A stretch of 64,000 bases of DNA from Candidatus Viadribacter manganicus (GCF_001679665.1 NZ_CP013244.1:1558980-1622979); one strand, 5' to 3'. Positions 44,132-54,065 are shown, numbered from the stretch's first letter. The notes: generated by a model from the sequence alone, not told the origin. Numbers and translations: made by a program.

Positions 44132-46105
44132 TTGGACTGCAAAGCGGCAAACGAAGACATCGTCATCGTTGCGCCGCGTCTGCCCGAGGCGGCTGGCGAA
44201 GCCGCCTACTCTGCCTATGAGATCGATACGGTCGTCCTAGAAACCGCAACGCGCTTGGATGAAGCGCTGCGTACCGCGCCAGGCGTCTCGACATTTCGCC
44301 GTAACGATAGCGCCGCCGCCAACCCGACGATCCAAGGACTTTCCATTCGGGCCTCGGCGCCGTCAGGCGCGGGCCGCGCACTAGTGACTGTGGATGGTCA
44401 GCCGCTGAACGATCCGTTTGGCGGCTGGGTGATCTGGGGCGCCGTGCTGACTGAGACAGTTTCTGGCGCAACCATCCTTCGAGGCGCCGGCGCCGGTCCC
44501 TACGGCGCGGGCGCGTTAACGGGCACAGTGCAGCTCGATGAACGGCGCGGCCAAGGCGCAACGCTCTCACTCGAATCCGGTGATCGCGGCTACGTGCGCG
44601 CTGCCGGCGTCGGTGAAGCACAGGGCGATGCGTGGTCGTTCATGCTGGCTGCAGCCGCACAGCAAGACGATGGTTGGACGCCGGTTCGCGACGGACGCGG
44701 CGCGGCCGATACCCACCTGTGGTCAAACTCCATCGCCGGCGTCGCGCGTACCGAGTGGCGCGATGGCGGGCGCGTCTTCTCAGCGCGGCTCAGTGGGTAT
44801 TCGGAAAGTCGCAGCGCCGGATTGGTCGGCGCGAAATCTGCTTCGGATGGCGCCAGCCTCAGCATGACGCTCGCAGCGCCGCAAGGCGATGTTGCGTGGC
44901 GGGTCCAGGCGTGGGCGATGGTTTCCGATCTCTACAATGGCTCCGTCGCAACCGCGCCGGATCGAAGCGCAACCACACCCGCAAACGAACAATACGAAAC
45001 ACCTGCCTTCGGATGGGGCGGCAACGCTGCGCTGCGCTGGAGCAATGAAGGCCAAGGTCTCGAAATCGGCGCGGACCTGCGGGCGGCTGACGGTGAAACA
45101 CATGAGCGCTTCTCGTTCAGCGGCGGTCAATTCACGCGCACGCGCGTCGCCGGCGGCCAGACGCTCACCGCCGGCGCCTATGCCGAAGGATGGCGCGAGC
45201 TTGGCGACTGGCTGTTCACCGGCGGCGCCCGCGCCGACATCTACCGCGCGTGGGACGGCGCGCGCGTCGAGCGCTTGATCGCAACCGGCGCGCCGCTTCT
45301 GCAATTCGCCCCCGAGGACAGCGAAACCATAGCGCCAACCGCGCGTGTCGGCGTTCGGCGTGAGCTTGGCCCGCTATTCGTGCGCAGCGCGGCATACGCC
45401 GGTTTTCGCCCGCCAACACTCAATGAACTCCACCGCCCCTTCCGCGTCGGCAATGACGTCACCGAAGCAAACGCCGCGCTTGAGCCAGAGCGGATTGCGG
45501 GCGTTGATATCGCCATTGGCGCCTCGCAGCGCGCTTGGTCCTGGGAAGCAGGCGCGTTCGCCACGCGGCTTGAGGACGCGATCGTGAACGTGACGTTGGG
45601 CGCAGGCCCGGGCACATTTCCTCCGGGCGTCTTCATCCCAACCGGCGGCGCCTATCGCCAACGCCAAAACGCCGGCGCCATCGAAGCGATCGGGCTCGAA
45701 GCGGAGGCACACGGCGACTGGCGCGAACGCTTCGCGTGGCGCGCCGCCCTCAACTATACCGACGCCGCCTTCGCAAACGGCCCACTCTCGCGATTACGCC
45801 CCGCGCAATCTCCCGAATGGAGCGCAAGTGCGGGGCTGGAGTGGCGCGTCACCGACGCAAGCTCAATTTCAGCGGCGTTGATCTATGAAAGCATCCGCTT
45901 CGAGGACGACCTCAACACCCGCACCCTCGACTCCGCGGTCACCCTCGATCTCCGTGCCGAGCAGGAACTAGCGCGAGGCGTCAGCCTCTACGCCGCGCTC
46001 GACAACGCCCTGGATAGCGAAATCGAAACCGCCGAAACAGCGGACGGGATCGAGAGTTTCGGACCGCCGCGCGCGCTGCGATTTGGCGTGGTGCTGCGGC
46101 GATAA
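44132..46105 (+). CDS. TonB-dependent receptor
   Basis: The 657-residue protein shows a TonB box (NEDIVIVAPR), a plug (LDEALRTAPGVSTFRRND, IQGLSIRASAPSGAGRALVTVDGQPLNDPFGGW) and a beta-barrel ending RFGVVLRR. No signal peptide is visible after the TTG at 44132, and the frame is closed by a stop 36 bp upstream, so secretion is hard to explain; a start-region mutation or sequencing error is possible. It lies 11 bp after the peptidase gene. Substrate unknown. Confidence 0.8.
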   Translation: MDCKAANEDIVIVAPRLPEAAGEAAYSAYEIDTVVLETATRLDEALRTAPGVSTFRRNDSAAANPTIQGLSIRASAPSGAGRALVTVDGQPLNDPFGGWVIWGAVLTETVSGATILRGAGAGPYGAGALTGTVQLDERRGQGATLSLESGDRGYVRAAGVGEAQGDAWSFMLAAAAQQDDGWTPVRDGRGAADTHLWSNSIAGVARTEWRDGGRVFSARLSGYSESRSAGLVGAKSASDGASLSMTLAAPQGDVAWRVQAWAMVSDLYNGSVATAPDRSATTPANEQYETPAFGWGGNAALRWSNEGQGLEIGADLRAADGETHERFSFSGGQFTRTRVAGGQTLTAGAYAEGWRELGDWLFTGGARADIYRAWDGARVERLIATGAPLLQFAPEDSETIAPTARVGVRRELGPLFVRSAAYAGFRPPTLNELHRPFRVGNDVTEANAALEPERIAGVDIAIGASQRAWSWEAGAFATRLEDAIVNVTLGAGPGTFPPGVFIPTGGAYRQRQNAGAIEAIGLEAEAHGDWRERFAWRAALNYTDAAFANGPLSRLRPAQSPEWSASAGLEWRVTDASSISAALIYESIRFEDDLNTRTLDSAVTLDLRAEQELARGVSLYAALDNALDSEIETAETADGIESFGPPRALRFGVVLRR

Positions 46106-46164
46106 GGCAGAGTCCGCCAAGGCAGACTGGCGTGACGCGGAGAATTGCCCTAAGCCCGCGCCCC

Positions 46165-46818
46165 ATGACACGGAAACTCTCCCTGACCGTCGATGGCAAG
46201 AACATCTCGGTCTATCTGCACAAGGGCGACTTGCCCGACAGCGTAACCTTCAATGGCCCGGTCGCGGTCGATAGCGAAACGCTCGGCCTTTCGCTCATTC
46301 GTGACCCGCTGTGCTTGGTTCAACTCTCAGATGGCGGACCCGAAGCGCACTTGGTGCAACTCGATCGCTCCAGCTACGATGCGCCAAACCTGAAGCGCGT
46401 GTTGACTGATCCGGCGCATCTCAAGCTCTTCCACTTCGCACGCTTCGACATCGCCATGTTCATGCGCGATCTCTCGATCGTCACCACCCCGCTCTATTGC
46501 ACAAAAGTTGCTTCCAAGCTGGTGCGAACCTACACGGATCGTCACGGCCTGAAGGACCTCACAAAGGAAGTTCTCGGTCGCGACATTTCCAAGGAGCAGC
46601 AGTCCAGCGATTGGGGCGCGCCCGAGCTTTCAGACGCGCAGCTCGCTTACGCGGCCTCGGACGTCTTGCACTTACACGCTCTGAAGGAGCGACTGGACGC
46701 GATGCTGGCGCGCGAAGGCCGCACCGAGATCGCGCAATCGTGCTTCGACTTCCTGCCGACGCGCGCCGCGCTCGATCTCGCCGGCTGGGAAGATACGGAC
46801 ATCTTCGCGCACTCATGA
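46165..46818 (+). CDS. RNase D-like 3'-5' exonuclease
   Basis: The 217-residue protein has the DEDD exonuclease signature: DSETLGL (Asp, Glu), HFARFDIAMF (Asp) and YAASDVLHLHALKERL (Tyr and Asp). It lacks the HRDC domain of full-length RNase D, like the short Rnd-related proteins of alphaproteobacteria. It probably trims RNA 3' ends. The ATG at 46165 is preferred over a GTG 33 bp upstream, although no ribosome binding site is clear. Confidence 0.88.
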   Translation: MTRKLSLTVDGKNISVYLHKGDLPDSVTFNGPVAVDSETLGLSLIRDPLCLVQLSDGGPEAHLVQLDRSSYDAPNLKRVLTDPAHLKLFHFARFDIAMFMRDLSIVTTPLYCTKVASKLVRTYTDRHGLKDLTKEVLGRDISKEQQSSDWGAPELSDAQLAYAASDVLHLHALKERLDAMLAREGRTEIAQSCFDFLPTRAALDLAGWEDTDIFAHS

Positions 46819-46882
46819 GGGCGAGGCGCCAATCGCACCGAACGCCGCTGGCAAACTAAAACGACGGCGCTACGGTGGGCGC

Positions 46883-47233
46883 ATGAGCAAGATCAATCTC
46901 GCCGACAAGCTTTCGCAGTTCGAAGGCCACTGGCAGCCGCGTGTCGTCGGCGCTTTCAACGATCACGATCTGATGGTGGTGAAGTTTCAGGGGCAATTCT
47001 CCTGGCATTCCCACACCGACAACGATGACTTTTTCCTCGTTCTGAAAGGCGAGATGATCATGCGTCTGCGCGATGGTGATGTGAAGGTTGGCGCAGGCGA
47101 AATCTTCGTGGTGCCCAAAGGCGTTGAACACGCGCCGTTCGCGGAAGAAGAAACGCATGTGCTGCTGATCGAACCCAAAGGTACCCCGAACACCGGCGAT
47201 CCCGCCACAGCCGCGCCACGCCGAGAGATTTGA
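46883..47233 (+). CDS. Cupin-domain protein
   Basis: The 116-residue protein is a single conserved beta-barrel of the cupin_2 class, with metal-binding histidines in FSWHSHTDNDDFFLVLKGE and the second motif in FVVPKGVEHAPFAEEE. Function unknown; such proteins often bind metal or small molecules. The acyl-CoA synthetase gene begins one base after its stop. Confidence 0.85.
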   Translation: MSKINLADKLSQFEGHWQPRVVGAFNDHDLMVVKFQGQFSWHSHTDNDDFFLVLKGEMIMRLRDGDVKVGAGEIFVVPKGVEHAPFAEEETHVLLIEPKGTPNTGDPATAAPRREI

Positions 47234-47234
47234 G

Positions 47235-48758
47235 ATGAGCGCCGAAACCTTCAAACCCCTGCCCGAAATGGTCCACGCGCATGCTGAAAGAGCGCCCAGC
47301 AAGATCGCCCTGATTCAAGACGAGCAGCAACTGTCGTACGGCGCGCTCGATACACTCATGGATCGCGTCGCTGCGGCCTTGCAGCGCGACGGACTGGCGC
47401 CGCGCGATAGCGTCGCCATCTGCGCCGGGACATCGAGCGAGTATGCCGCCGCATTCCTGGGCGCCTTACGCGCAGGCGTCGCGGTCGCGCCAATCGCGCC
47501 ATCCTCCACGGCGGACAGCATCGTCGACATGATCGCCGATTGCGGCGCCAAGGTTTTCTTCGTTGATCGCAGCGTCGCCGAAGCTTTGGGCGACAGACTG
47601 AATACCCTGAAGGCCAAGGTTGTAGGCTTGGACGATGGCGCGCCGGGTACGCCTTTTTCCGCATTCCTGGCGCGTGTAGGCTCCCGGCCGGCGCCGGTGG
47701 CGATCCACGAGGATATGCCCTTCAACATAATATATTCATCGGGCACCACTGGCACGCCCAAAGGCATCGTGCAGAGCCACGGCATGCGCTTTGGCCACGT
47801 GATGCGCGCGGCGCCTATGGGTTACGGCGAAAACACCGTCGCACTGCTCTCGACACCGCTCTATTCGAACACGACTTTGGTGAGCTTCTTCCCCGCAATT
47901 GGCTGGGGCGGCGCTGTCGTGCTGATGAAGAAATTCGACGCCGCACACTACCTTGAGCTGGCGCAGAGACACCGCGCAACGCACACGATGCTGGTGCCGG
48001 TACAATATTCGCGGCTGATGGCGCGCGAAGATTTCGATTCCTTCGATCTCTCCGCGTTTCAAATGAAGTTCTGCACCTCGGCGCCCTTCTCAGCGGCGCT
48101 GAAGGCCGACGTCCTGAAGCGTTGGCCTGGCGGACTGGTTGAATATTTCGGCATGACCGAAGGCGGCGGCACATGCGTGTTGATCGCGCACGTCTATCCC
48201 GACAAACTGCACACGGTCGGCACGCCCGCGCCTGGGCACGACATTCGCATCATAGATGAAGATGGGCGCGAACTTCCACGCGGCGAGGTCGGTGAGTTGG
48301 TAGGCCGCTCGGAATTGGTGATGAGCGGCTATCACAACCGCAAAGATCAGACCGATGCCGCGACATGGGTTTCACCCGACGGCCTCGCCTTCATTCGCAC
48401 CGGTGATGTCGGCCGCTTTGACGCGGATGGCTTTGTAGAACTCATGGACCGCAAGAAGGACATGATCATCTCTGGTGGTTTCAACATCTATCCAAGCGAT
48501 CTCGAAGCGGTGCTGCGCCAGCATCCGGATGTGGCCGATGTCGCCGTCGTCGGGGTGCCAAGCGCAGATTGGGGCGAAACCCCGGTGGCGTTCGTGGTAT
48601 CGCGCGGCGCGGATGCGGCGGCGCTAAAGGCCTTCGCAAACGAGCGCGTCGGCAAGACCCAACGCATCAGCGACGTCCGTCTGATCGACGAACTTCCGCG
48701 CAGCCACATCGGCAAGATTCTGAAGCGCGAACTGCGCGACGCCTTCGCGAAGAGCTAA
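47235..48758 (+). CDS. AMP-dependent acyl-CoA synthetase/ligase
   Basis: The 507-residue enzyme activates a carboxylic acid with ATP and CoA. It has the AMP-binding motif YSSGTTGTPKG, the A5 motif EYFGMTEGG, RTGDVGRFDADGF, and the catalytic Lys near the end in RSHIGKILKRELRD. The acid substrate cannot be read from sequence. It is coupled to the cupin gene upstream; its stop overlaps the convergent DUF2256 gene by 4 bp. Confidence 0.93.
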   Translation: MSAETFKPLPEMVHAHAERAPSKIALIQDEQQLSYGALDTLMDRVAAALQRDGLAPRDSVAICAGTSSEYAAAFLGALRAGVAVAPIAPSSTADSIVDMIADCGAKVFFVDRSVAEALGDRLNTLKAKVVGLDDGAPGTPFSAFLARVGSRPAPVAIHEDMPFNIIYSSGTTGTPKGIVQSHGMRFGHVMRAAPMGYGENTVALLSTPLYSNTTLVSFFPAIGWGGAVVLMKKFDAAHYLELAQRHRATHTMLVPVQYSRLMAREDFDSFDLSAFQMKFCTSAPFSAALKADVLKRWPGGLVEYFGMTEGGGTCVLIAHVYPDKLHTVGTPAPGHDIRIIDEDGRELPRGEVGELVGRSELVMSGYHNRKDQTDAATWVSPDGLAFIRTGDVGRFDADGFVELMDRKKDMIISGGFNIYPSDLEAVLRQHPDVADVAVVGVPSADWGETPVAFVVSRGADAAALKAFANERVGKTQRISDVRLIDELPRSHIGKILKRELRDAFAKS

Positions 48759-48913
48759 GGGCGCTTTGCTCTGCACTTGTAGGAGCAGTATCGCACGACC
48801 TCCCATTCGCGCGCCCATTTCTTGCGCCACGAAAATGGGCGTCCACACGCAGCGCAGATTTTGGCGGGCAGATTCGTCTTCTCTCGCCGCTCGCCATTCG
48901 CGTTCTTGACCAT
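48755..48913 (-). CDS. DUF2256 family small zinc-ribbon-like protein
   Basis: The 52-residue protein reads MVKNANGERREK, then LPAKICAACGRPFSWRKKW and WEVVRYCSYKCRAK. The four cysteines in CxxC pairs and the aromatic pattern match DUF2256. Genes of this family commonly sit beside iron-sulfur photolyases, and a broken photolyase gene lies 60 bp away, divergent. The frame is intact. Confidence 0.85.
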   Translation of the reverse strand: MVKNANGERREKTNLPAKICAACGRPFSWRKKWAREWEVVRYCSYKCRAKRP

Positions 48914-48975
48914 AGATCGACGCTAACCGCGCAGCGGCGACCGATCCAGAGCAACCTCTGCCGCGTAGCTAGAAA

Positions 48976-50456
48976 ATGACGCACGCGCTGAGACTTGTAT
49001 TGGACGACCAGCTCAGCCTGCACATCGAGCACTGCGCGACCTCGCCCCCGCCAATGACGTGGTCCTGATGGCGGAGGTCGCGGATGAAACGACATACGTT
49101 CGTCATCACAAAAAGAAGATCGCGTTCGTGTTTGCAGCCATGCGCGCGTTCGCGCAGCGGTTGGAACGCAACGGCATACGGGTCCACTACATCACGCTCG
49201 ACGCACCCGGCAATTCAGGCTCACTCACCGGCGAACTAAAGCGCGGAGTCGCTGCGTTGCAGCCAACAGAAATTGTCGCCACCGAGCTGGCGAACACCGC
49301 CTCTCTTAGCGGAGATGGAAAGCTGGGAAGGACAGCTCGGTCTGCCTGTCGAGATCCGGCAGGACACCCGCTTTATTTGCTCCGACGCCGCGTTTCGGGA
49401 CTGGGCGAACGGCCGCCAACAACTGCGGATGGAGTACTTCTACCGCCGCATGCGTGAAGCAACCGGTCTGTTGATGGAGGGTGACACGCCGGTCGGCGGG
49501 CGTTGGAATTTTGACGCCGAGAACCGCAAACCCGCCAAGGCCGATCTCTTCATGCCGAGGCCGCCGCGTTTCGCGCCAAATGCCACCACGCGCGCCGTAC
49601 TGGACCTCGTGTCGGCTCAGTTTGCGGACCACTTCGGCGATCTTGAGCCATTTTGGTTCGCGGTTACGCACGAACAAGCCGAAGCGGCGCACGGCCACTT
49701 CTTGAGCGAGGCATTGCCGCGCTTTGGAGACTATCAAGACGCTATGCTGCGGGACGAATCGTTCCTCTATCACGCCGTCATTTCAATCTATCTCAACGTG
49801 GGATTACTAGACGCGCTCGATATCTGCCGCCGGGCGGAAGCGGAGTATCGCACGGGCCGCGCGCCATTGAACGCCGTCGAAGGGTTCATCCGCCAAATCC
49901 TTGGGTGGCGAGAATATGTACGCGGGATCTATTGGCGCGAAGGGCCAAGCTATCTGAAGGGCAATGCCCCGGCGCCTCACGGGAGCTGCCGTGGTTCTAT
50001 TGGTCTGGCAACACCGAAATGGCCTGCATGCGGGCAGCCATCCAACAGACCAGACAAGAAGCCTACGCACACCACATTCAGCGACTGATGGTGACAGGCA
50101 ACTCGCCGTCTACGCGGATGCTTATGAGTGGGTGGAGGCGCCCAACACGTTGGGCATGAGCCAGTTCGCTGATCGCGGCCTGCTTGCTTCAAAGCCCTAC
50201 GCAGCGCAGCGGCGCCTACATTGACCGCATGTCGTACTATTGCAGGGGCTGGACGTTTGACGTGAACGCAAAGGCGGACGCAACCGCCTGCCCTTTCAAC
50301 TTCCTCTATTGGGACTTTCTTGCACGCAACCGGACGGCGCTCGAAGGTAACCCGCGCATCGCTCCAATGTATCGGACGTTGGACAAGATGAGTGAGGAAC
50401 GACGCACTGAGATTGCAGCAGATGCATCGAGGTTTCTGAGCACCCTTGAGAGTTGA
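48976..50456 (+). pseudogene. Frameshifted FeS-type photolyase (PhrB-like) pseudogene
   Basis: Six overlapping frames together follow an iron-sulfur bacterial photolyase: MTHALRLVLDDQLSL, then LRDLAPANDVVLMAEVADETTYVRHHKKKI, ESWEGQLGLPVEIRQD, RMEYFYRRMREATGLLMEGD, ELPWFYWSGNTEM, QRLMVTGN, LAVYADAYEWVEAPNTLGM and YIDRMSYYCRG..ACPFNFLYWDFL. At least four shifts lie near 49030, 49295, 49970 and 50100, with a further one near 50190. About 15 residues after MVTGN are missing, and the expected CxxC is CRGW, so an iron-sulfur ligand is lost. The gene should not make a working enzyme. Confidence 0.88.
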
Positions 50457-50507
50457 TCCACGACGAGCCTGCGTACGTACCACCGGAAACCCATAGGGCC
50501 CGATCGC

Positions 50508-51224
50508 ATGCGCATTGCCTTGTTCGGCGTCTCCGGCGGCATAGGCGGGGCGCTGCTCCGCCTCTTAGCGTCCGATGAATCCGTTAGCGCGATATATGCC
50601 GGCGCCCGCACTCCACCTGGAGAGATCGCCCCTAAAGTAACGCCGTTTCATTTTGACTTGCTTAAAGAAGACACAATCGCGAACGCAGCGGCGCGGGTCA
50701 GTGTTGAAGGCTCACTTGATCTTATCCTCGTCTCGACTGGCGTTTTGAACGATGGCGAAGAATTGGTCCCCGAAAAGACATGGCGCGATTTCACACCAGA
50801 AGCATTTTCTCGCGCATTTGCGGTCAATGCGACTGGCCCCGCTCTGGTCGCCAAACACTTCCTGCCTCTGTTGGCGCGCGATCGCCGCGCTCTATTCGCC
50901 GCTCTCTCCGCGCGAGTCGGATCGATTGACGATAATAAGTTGGGCGGATGGGCGGCCTACCGCGCCTCGAAGGCGGCGCTTCACCAGATCATCCGTACAT
51001 GCGCGATCGAACTCTCTCGGAAAAACCGGAATGCCATTTGCGTAGCGATACACCCCGGCACAGTCGACACGCCGCTTTCAAGGCCTTTTCAGCGCCGAGT
51101 CACGCCGGAAAAACTATTCGCACCGGAGCAGAGCGCGCGACACATTATAGCCGTTCTCAGCGATCTGAAGCCCCAAGACAGCGGCTATGCCTTCGCTTGG
51201 GATGGCGCACGCATCCCATTCTAA
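50508..51224 (+). CDS. Short-chain dehydrogenase/reductase
   Basis: The 238-residue protein has the NAD(P)-binding motif GVSGGIGGALLR and the active-site YRASKAALHQ (Tyr-x3-Lys). NATGPALV and IHPGTVDTPLS are further SDR marks. Substrate unknown. It starts 51 bp after the photolyase pseudogene and meets the fumarylacetoacetase gene end to end. Confidence 0.88.
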   Translation: MRIALFGVSGGIGGALLRLLASDESVSAIYAGARTPPGEIAPKVTPFHFDLLKEDTIANAAARVSVEGSLDLILVSTGVLNDGEELVPEKTWRDFTPEAFSRAFAVNATGPALVAKHFLPLLARDRRALFAALSARVGSIDDNKLGGWAAYRASKAALHQIIRTCAIELSRKNRNAICVAIHPGTVDTPLSRPFQRRVTPEKLFAPEQSARHIIAVLSDLKPQDSGYAFAWDGARIPF

Positions 51225-51226
51225 AG

Positions 51227-52234
51227 CTAAACCTTCACCACTTGCTGATCGATGCGGCCGAAGATCGAGTGCTTTTTTGCGTCAAACATTTCGATCTCGA
51301 CGCGGTCGCCGTGCCTTAAAAAAGGCGTCGATGGTTTCCCGGCCTGGATCGTCTCGATCATGCGTTGCTCGGCAATGCAGGAATAGCCCAGACCACCCTC
51401 ATTGATGGATTTGCCCGGCCCGCCATCGGCGCCGCGGTTCGATACCGTGCCAGAGCCAATGATCGTGCCGGCGGCGAGGTCACGAGTTTTGGCGGCGTGA
51501 GCGATGAGCCGACCGAAATCGAAGGTCATGTCTTCGCCCGCGTTTGCGGCGCCGAAAAACTTACCGTTCAGCGTCACGTGCATCGGCAGATACAGCTTGC
51601 CATCGCGCCAAGCATCGCCGAGCGCATCCGGCGTCACCGCGACCGGTGAAAACGCCGACGATGGCTTCGATTGGAAAAAGCCAAAGCCCTTCTCCAACTC
51701 ACCCGGAATAAGATTGCGCAAGCTGACGTCGTTCACCAGCATCACCAGGCGGATGCGCCTTTTTGCATCGTCGGCGCTGATGCCCGCTTCGCAATCATCG
51801 ACAATGACCGCAACTTCCGCCTCGAAGTCGCAGCCCCAAGCTTCATCCTTCAGCGGAATAGCGTCGCGCGGGCCAAGGAACGCGTCGCTGCCGCCCTGGT
51901 ACATCAGCGGATCGGTCCAGAACGTTTCCGGCATCTTTGCGCCGCGCGCTTGGCGCACGAGCGCGACGTGATTGACGTAGGCTGAGCCATCCGCCCACTG
52001 ATACGCGCGCGGCAACGGCGATGCCGCTTCGCGCTCGTGGAAGCGCTCACGCAAAATCGTGCCGTTGTTGACACCCTCCGCAACCGCACGCAGGCGCGGC
52101 TCCGCATGCTCCCAATCATCGAGCGCGGCCTGCAGCGTCGGCACTTCCGGACCCGAGTGCGCATACCAAGCCAGATCATCAGAAACGACGACAAGCCGGC
52201 CATCGCGGCCATGACGCAGAGAAGCCAGTTTCAT
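51227..52234 (-). CDS. Fumarylacetoacetate hydrolase family protein
   Basis: The 335-residue enzyme resembles fumarylacetoacetase, the last step of tyrosine breakdown, giving fumarate and acetoacetate. Metal and active-site features are visible: an acidic stretch CDFEAEVAVIVDD, GFGFFQSKPSSAFSPVAVTPD, SGTVSNRG and GYSCIAEQR. The ATG overlaps the maiA stop by 4 bp, fixing its place in the pathway. Confidence 0.9.
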   Translation of the reverse strand: MKLASLRHGRDGRLVVVSDDLAWYAHSGPEVPTLQAALDDWEHAEPRLRAVAEGVNNGTILRERFHEREAASPLPRAYQWADGSAYVNHVALVRQARGAKMPETFWTDPLMYQGGSDAFLGPRDAIPLKDEAWGCDFEAEVAVIVDDCEAGISADDAKRRIRLVMLVNDVSLRNLIPGELEKGFGFFQSKPSSAFSPVAVTPDALGDAWRDGKLYLPMHVTLNGKFFGAANAGEDMTFDFGRLIAHAAKTRDLAAGTIIGSGTVSNRGADGGPGKSINEGGLGYSCIAEQRMIETIQAGKPSTPFLRHGDRVEIEMFDAKKHSIFGRIDQQVVKV

Positions 52235-52881
52235 TGTTTCACCGCGTCCTTCTGGTTTTCGGGGGCCGCCTTTATGAAGGCAGGATGCTGCCGCGCGCTT
52301 TCATCCCACGCAACAAGACGCGGGAATGGCGCAAGATCAGTCTTGAAGCGGCGCGCATTCGCCATCTGCGGCACCAGCATGACATCGGCAAGCGTCGGTT
52401 CGTCACCAAAAACGTGTTTCGTGTCCGGATGCTTGGCGACCTGATGTTCAAGCGCGTTGAATCCAAGCTTGATCCAGTGGCGATACCATTCGCCGACATG
52501 ATCTTCGCTGGCGCCGAACTCGAGCCTGATGCGCGTCAGCACGCTGGTGTTGTTGAGCGGGTGAATGTCGGTCGCAATCGTCGTTGCAAAGGAGCGCACC
52601 TGCGCGCCCAGCCAAGGATCAGCCGGCATCAGGCGCGGATTGGGATACATCTGATCCAGCCAAACCAGGATCGACAGCGATTGCGTGATGATGCCTTGCT
52701 CGGTTTCGAGCGCAGGCACGCGCATCTGCGGATTCTTCGAGCGATAAGGCTCGCGCATCTGCTCATCGACGCCCGGTATAATGTTCACCGGAATGCTTTC
52801 GTACTCCACGCCCTTTAGCGCGAGGCCGATGCGGACACGATACGCCGCCGACGAGCGCCAATAATCGTAGAGCTTCAGCAT
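52231..52881 (-). CDS. maiA: Maleylacetoacetate isomerase (zeta-class GST)
   Basis: The 216-residue enzyme converts maleylacetoacetate to fumarylacetoacetate with glutathione. The zeta-class motif SSAAYRVRIGLALKGVEYE is at residues 10-28, with the GST fold following (QSLSILVWLDQMYP). It overlaps the lipoprotein gene upstream by one base and the hydrolase gene downstream by four. Confidence 0.93.
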   Translation of the reverse strand: MLKLYDYWRSSAAYRVRIGLALKGVEYESIPVNIIPGVDEQMREPYRSKNPQMRVPALETEQGIITQSLSILVWLDQMYPNPRLMPADPWLGAQVRSFATTIATDIHPLNNTSVLTRIRLEFGASEDHVGEWYRHWIKLGFNALEHQVAKHPDTKHVFGDEPTLADVMLVPQMANARRFKTDLAPFPRLVAWDESARQHPAFIKAAPENQKDAVKQ

Positions 52882-53195
52882 CAGCGCGCTCCCTCGTTCA
52901 GTGCGATGTTACGCACGTGCCAGGCGCCATTCGGCGCATGGACGATCCAGATCATCGTGGCGACCCTACCCTGCTCCGTTGTGAAGATCACCGGACAAGT
53001 GAAGATGCCCCCACGCGGCTGGCATCCTTCGTACTCCGCGATAGTCGCATTTGCGAGAGCGGGTGCAGCAGGATTTTCACCGCGCGCATAGAATTCGTGG
53101 ACCGCGTTTTCGAGATCCGCCTTCGTCGGGCCGAGAATGCCAGCGCACGCGCCAAGGACACACAGCGCCGCCAGTGCGGCCAAGTCGCGGATCAT
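52881..53195 (-). CDS. Small lipoprotein in the tyrosine operon
   Basis: The 104-residue product has a lipoprotein signal (ALAALCVLGAC) and a mature part with two cysteines (EYEGCQ, FTCPVIFTTEQGR) ending in WHVRNIALNEGAR. Family not recognised. It overlaps its neighbours on both sides, so it is co-translated with the VOC and maiA genes. Confidence 0.6.
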   Translation of the reverse strand: MIRDLAALAALCVLGACAGILGPTKADLENAVHEFYARGENPAAPALANATIAEYEGCQPRGGIFTCPVIFTTEQGRVATMIWIVHAPNGAWHVRNIALNEGAR

Positions 53196-53755
53196 TCGCC
53201 GATCCGCGACTTGGCGTGCGCGGCGCGCGCCTTTTCGTGAAGCCAAGCAGCGTGCTGCGGCGCCTTCTTGGTCCGGCTCCACTCTTCCAGCATCTCCGGC
53301 GCGACACGCTTCAGTTCGGCGTACTCCTCAGCCGTACCGGTATCGGCCGTAAGTTCAAGGCGGTGACCATTCGGATCGAAAAAGTAAATCGATTTGAAGA
53401 TACCGTGGTCCGTGGGCCCCAGAACATCGAGACCTTTGGCTTCAGCGCGCGCCTTGGCGGCCATTAGCGCATCCAGGCTCTCAACCTTGAAGGCAATGTG
53501 TTGGACCCAGATCGGTGTGTTCTCGTCGCGGCCCATATCCTTCTGGTTCGGCAATTCGAAGAAGGCGAGCACGTTGCCGTTTCCAGCATCGAGGAAGACG
53601 TGCATGTACGGATCGTATTCGCCTGTGGACGGCACGTGGTCCTCGGCGAACGCGGTCGTGTAATCCATGTCGAGCACGTCGCGATAAAACTCGACCGTCT
53701 GCTTAGCATCTTTGCAGCGGTACGCGACGTGATGGATGCCTGAGGTTATTGCCAT
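53192..53755 (-). CDS. VOC-superfamily (glyoxalase/dioxygenase-like) protein
   Basis: The 187-residue protein has a vicinal-oxygen-chelate fold: HHVAYRCKDAKQTVEFYRDVLDM and YFFDPNGHRLELT supply the likely metal ligands (His, Glu). It may act on a pathway intermediate or repair a by-product of tyrosine breakdown; the function is not known. It heads the four-gene overlapping run to the fumarylacetoacetase. Confidence 0.78.
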   Translation of the reverse strand: MAITSGIHHVAYRCKDAKQTVEFYRDVLDMDYTTAFAEDHVPSTGEYDPYMHVFLDAGNGNVLAFFELPNQKDMGRDENTPIWVQHIAFKVESLDALMAAKARAEAKGLDVLGPTDHGIFKSIYFFDPNGHRLELTADTGTAEEYAELKRVAPEMLEEWSRTKKAPQHAAWLHEKARAAHAKSRIGE

Positions 53756-53798
53756 GACGGGCGCTCCTGCGTGGCTGCAGGTACCGCGCCCGCAGCTT

Positions 53799-53984
53799 CT
53801 AGTGTTGATCGGTCGAGACGTCCTTGGTGCGCGTCTTGCCGACGCCCATTGCGATGCCGAGGCCCAGCATCACAAGCCCGCCCACGATAATCCATTGCGT
53901 AGCGATGCCGAGCAGTACGGCGCCGTAGATGAGACCGGCGAGAAGAATGAGATAGCCGATCGCGTAAATCACGAACGTAGACAT
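53799..53984 (-). CDS. Small two-helix membrane protein
   Basis: The 61-residue product consists of two membrane helices (VIYAIGYLILLAGLIYGAVLLG and WIIVGGLVMLGLGIAMGV) and a short charged tail. Family not recognised. It lies between the VOC and asparaginase genes on the same strand. Confidence 0.65.
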   Translation of the reverse strand: MSTFVIYAIGYLILLAGLIYGAVLLGIATQWIIVGGLVMLGLGIAMGVGKTRTKDVSTDQH

Positions 53985-54065
53985 GAGGTGCTCCCGTAAG
54001 ACCGAAAAGTTCCGGCCTATAAACGGGCGACACCGCGATTAGTGCCAACGACGCGGCGTTGTTCC

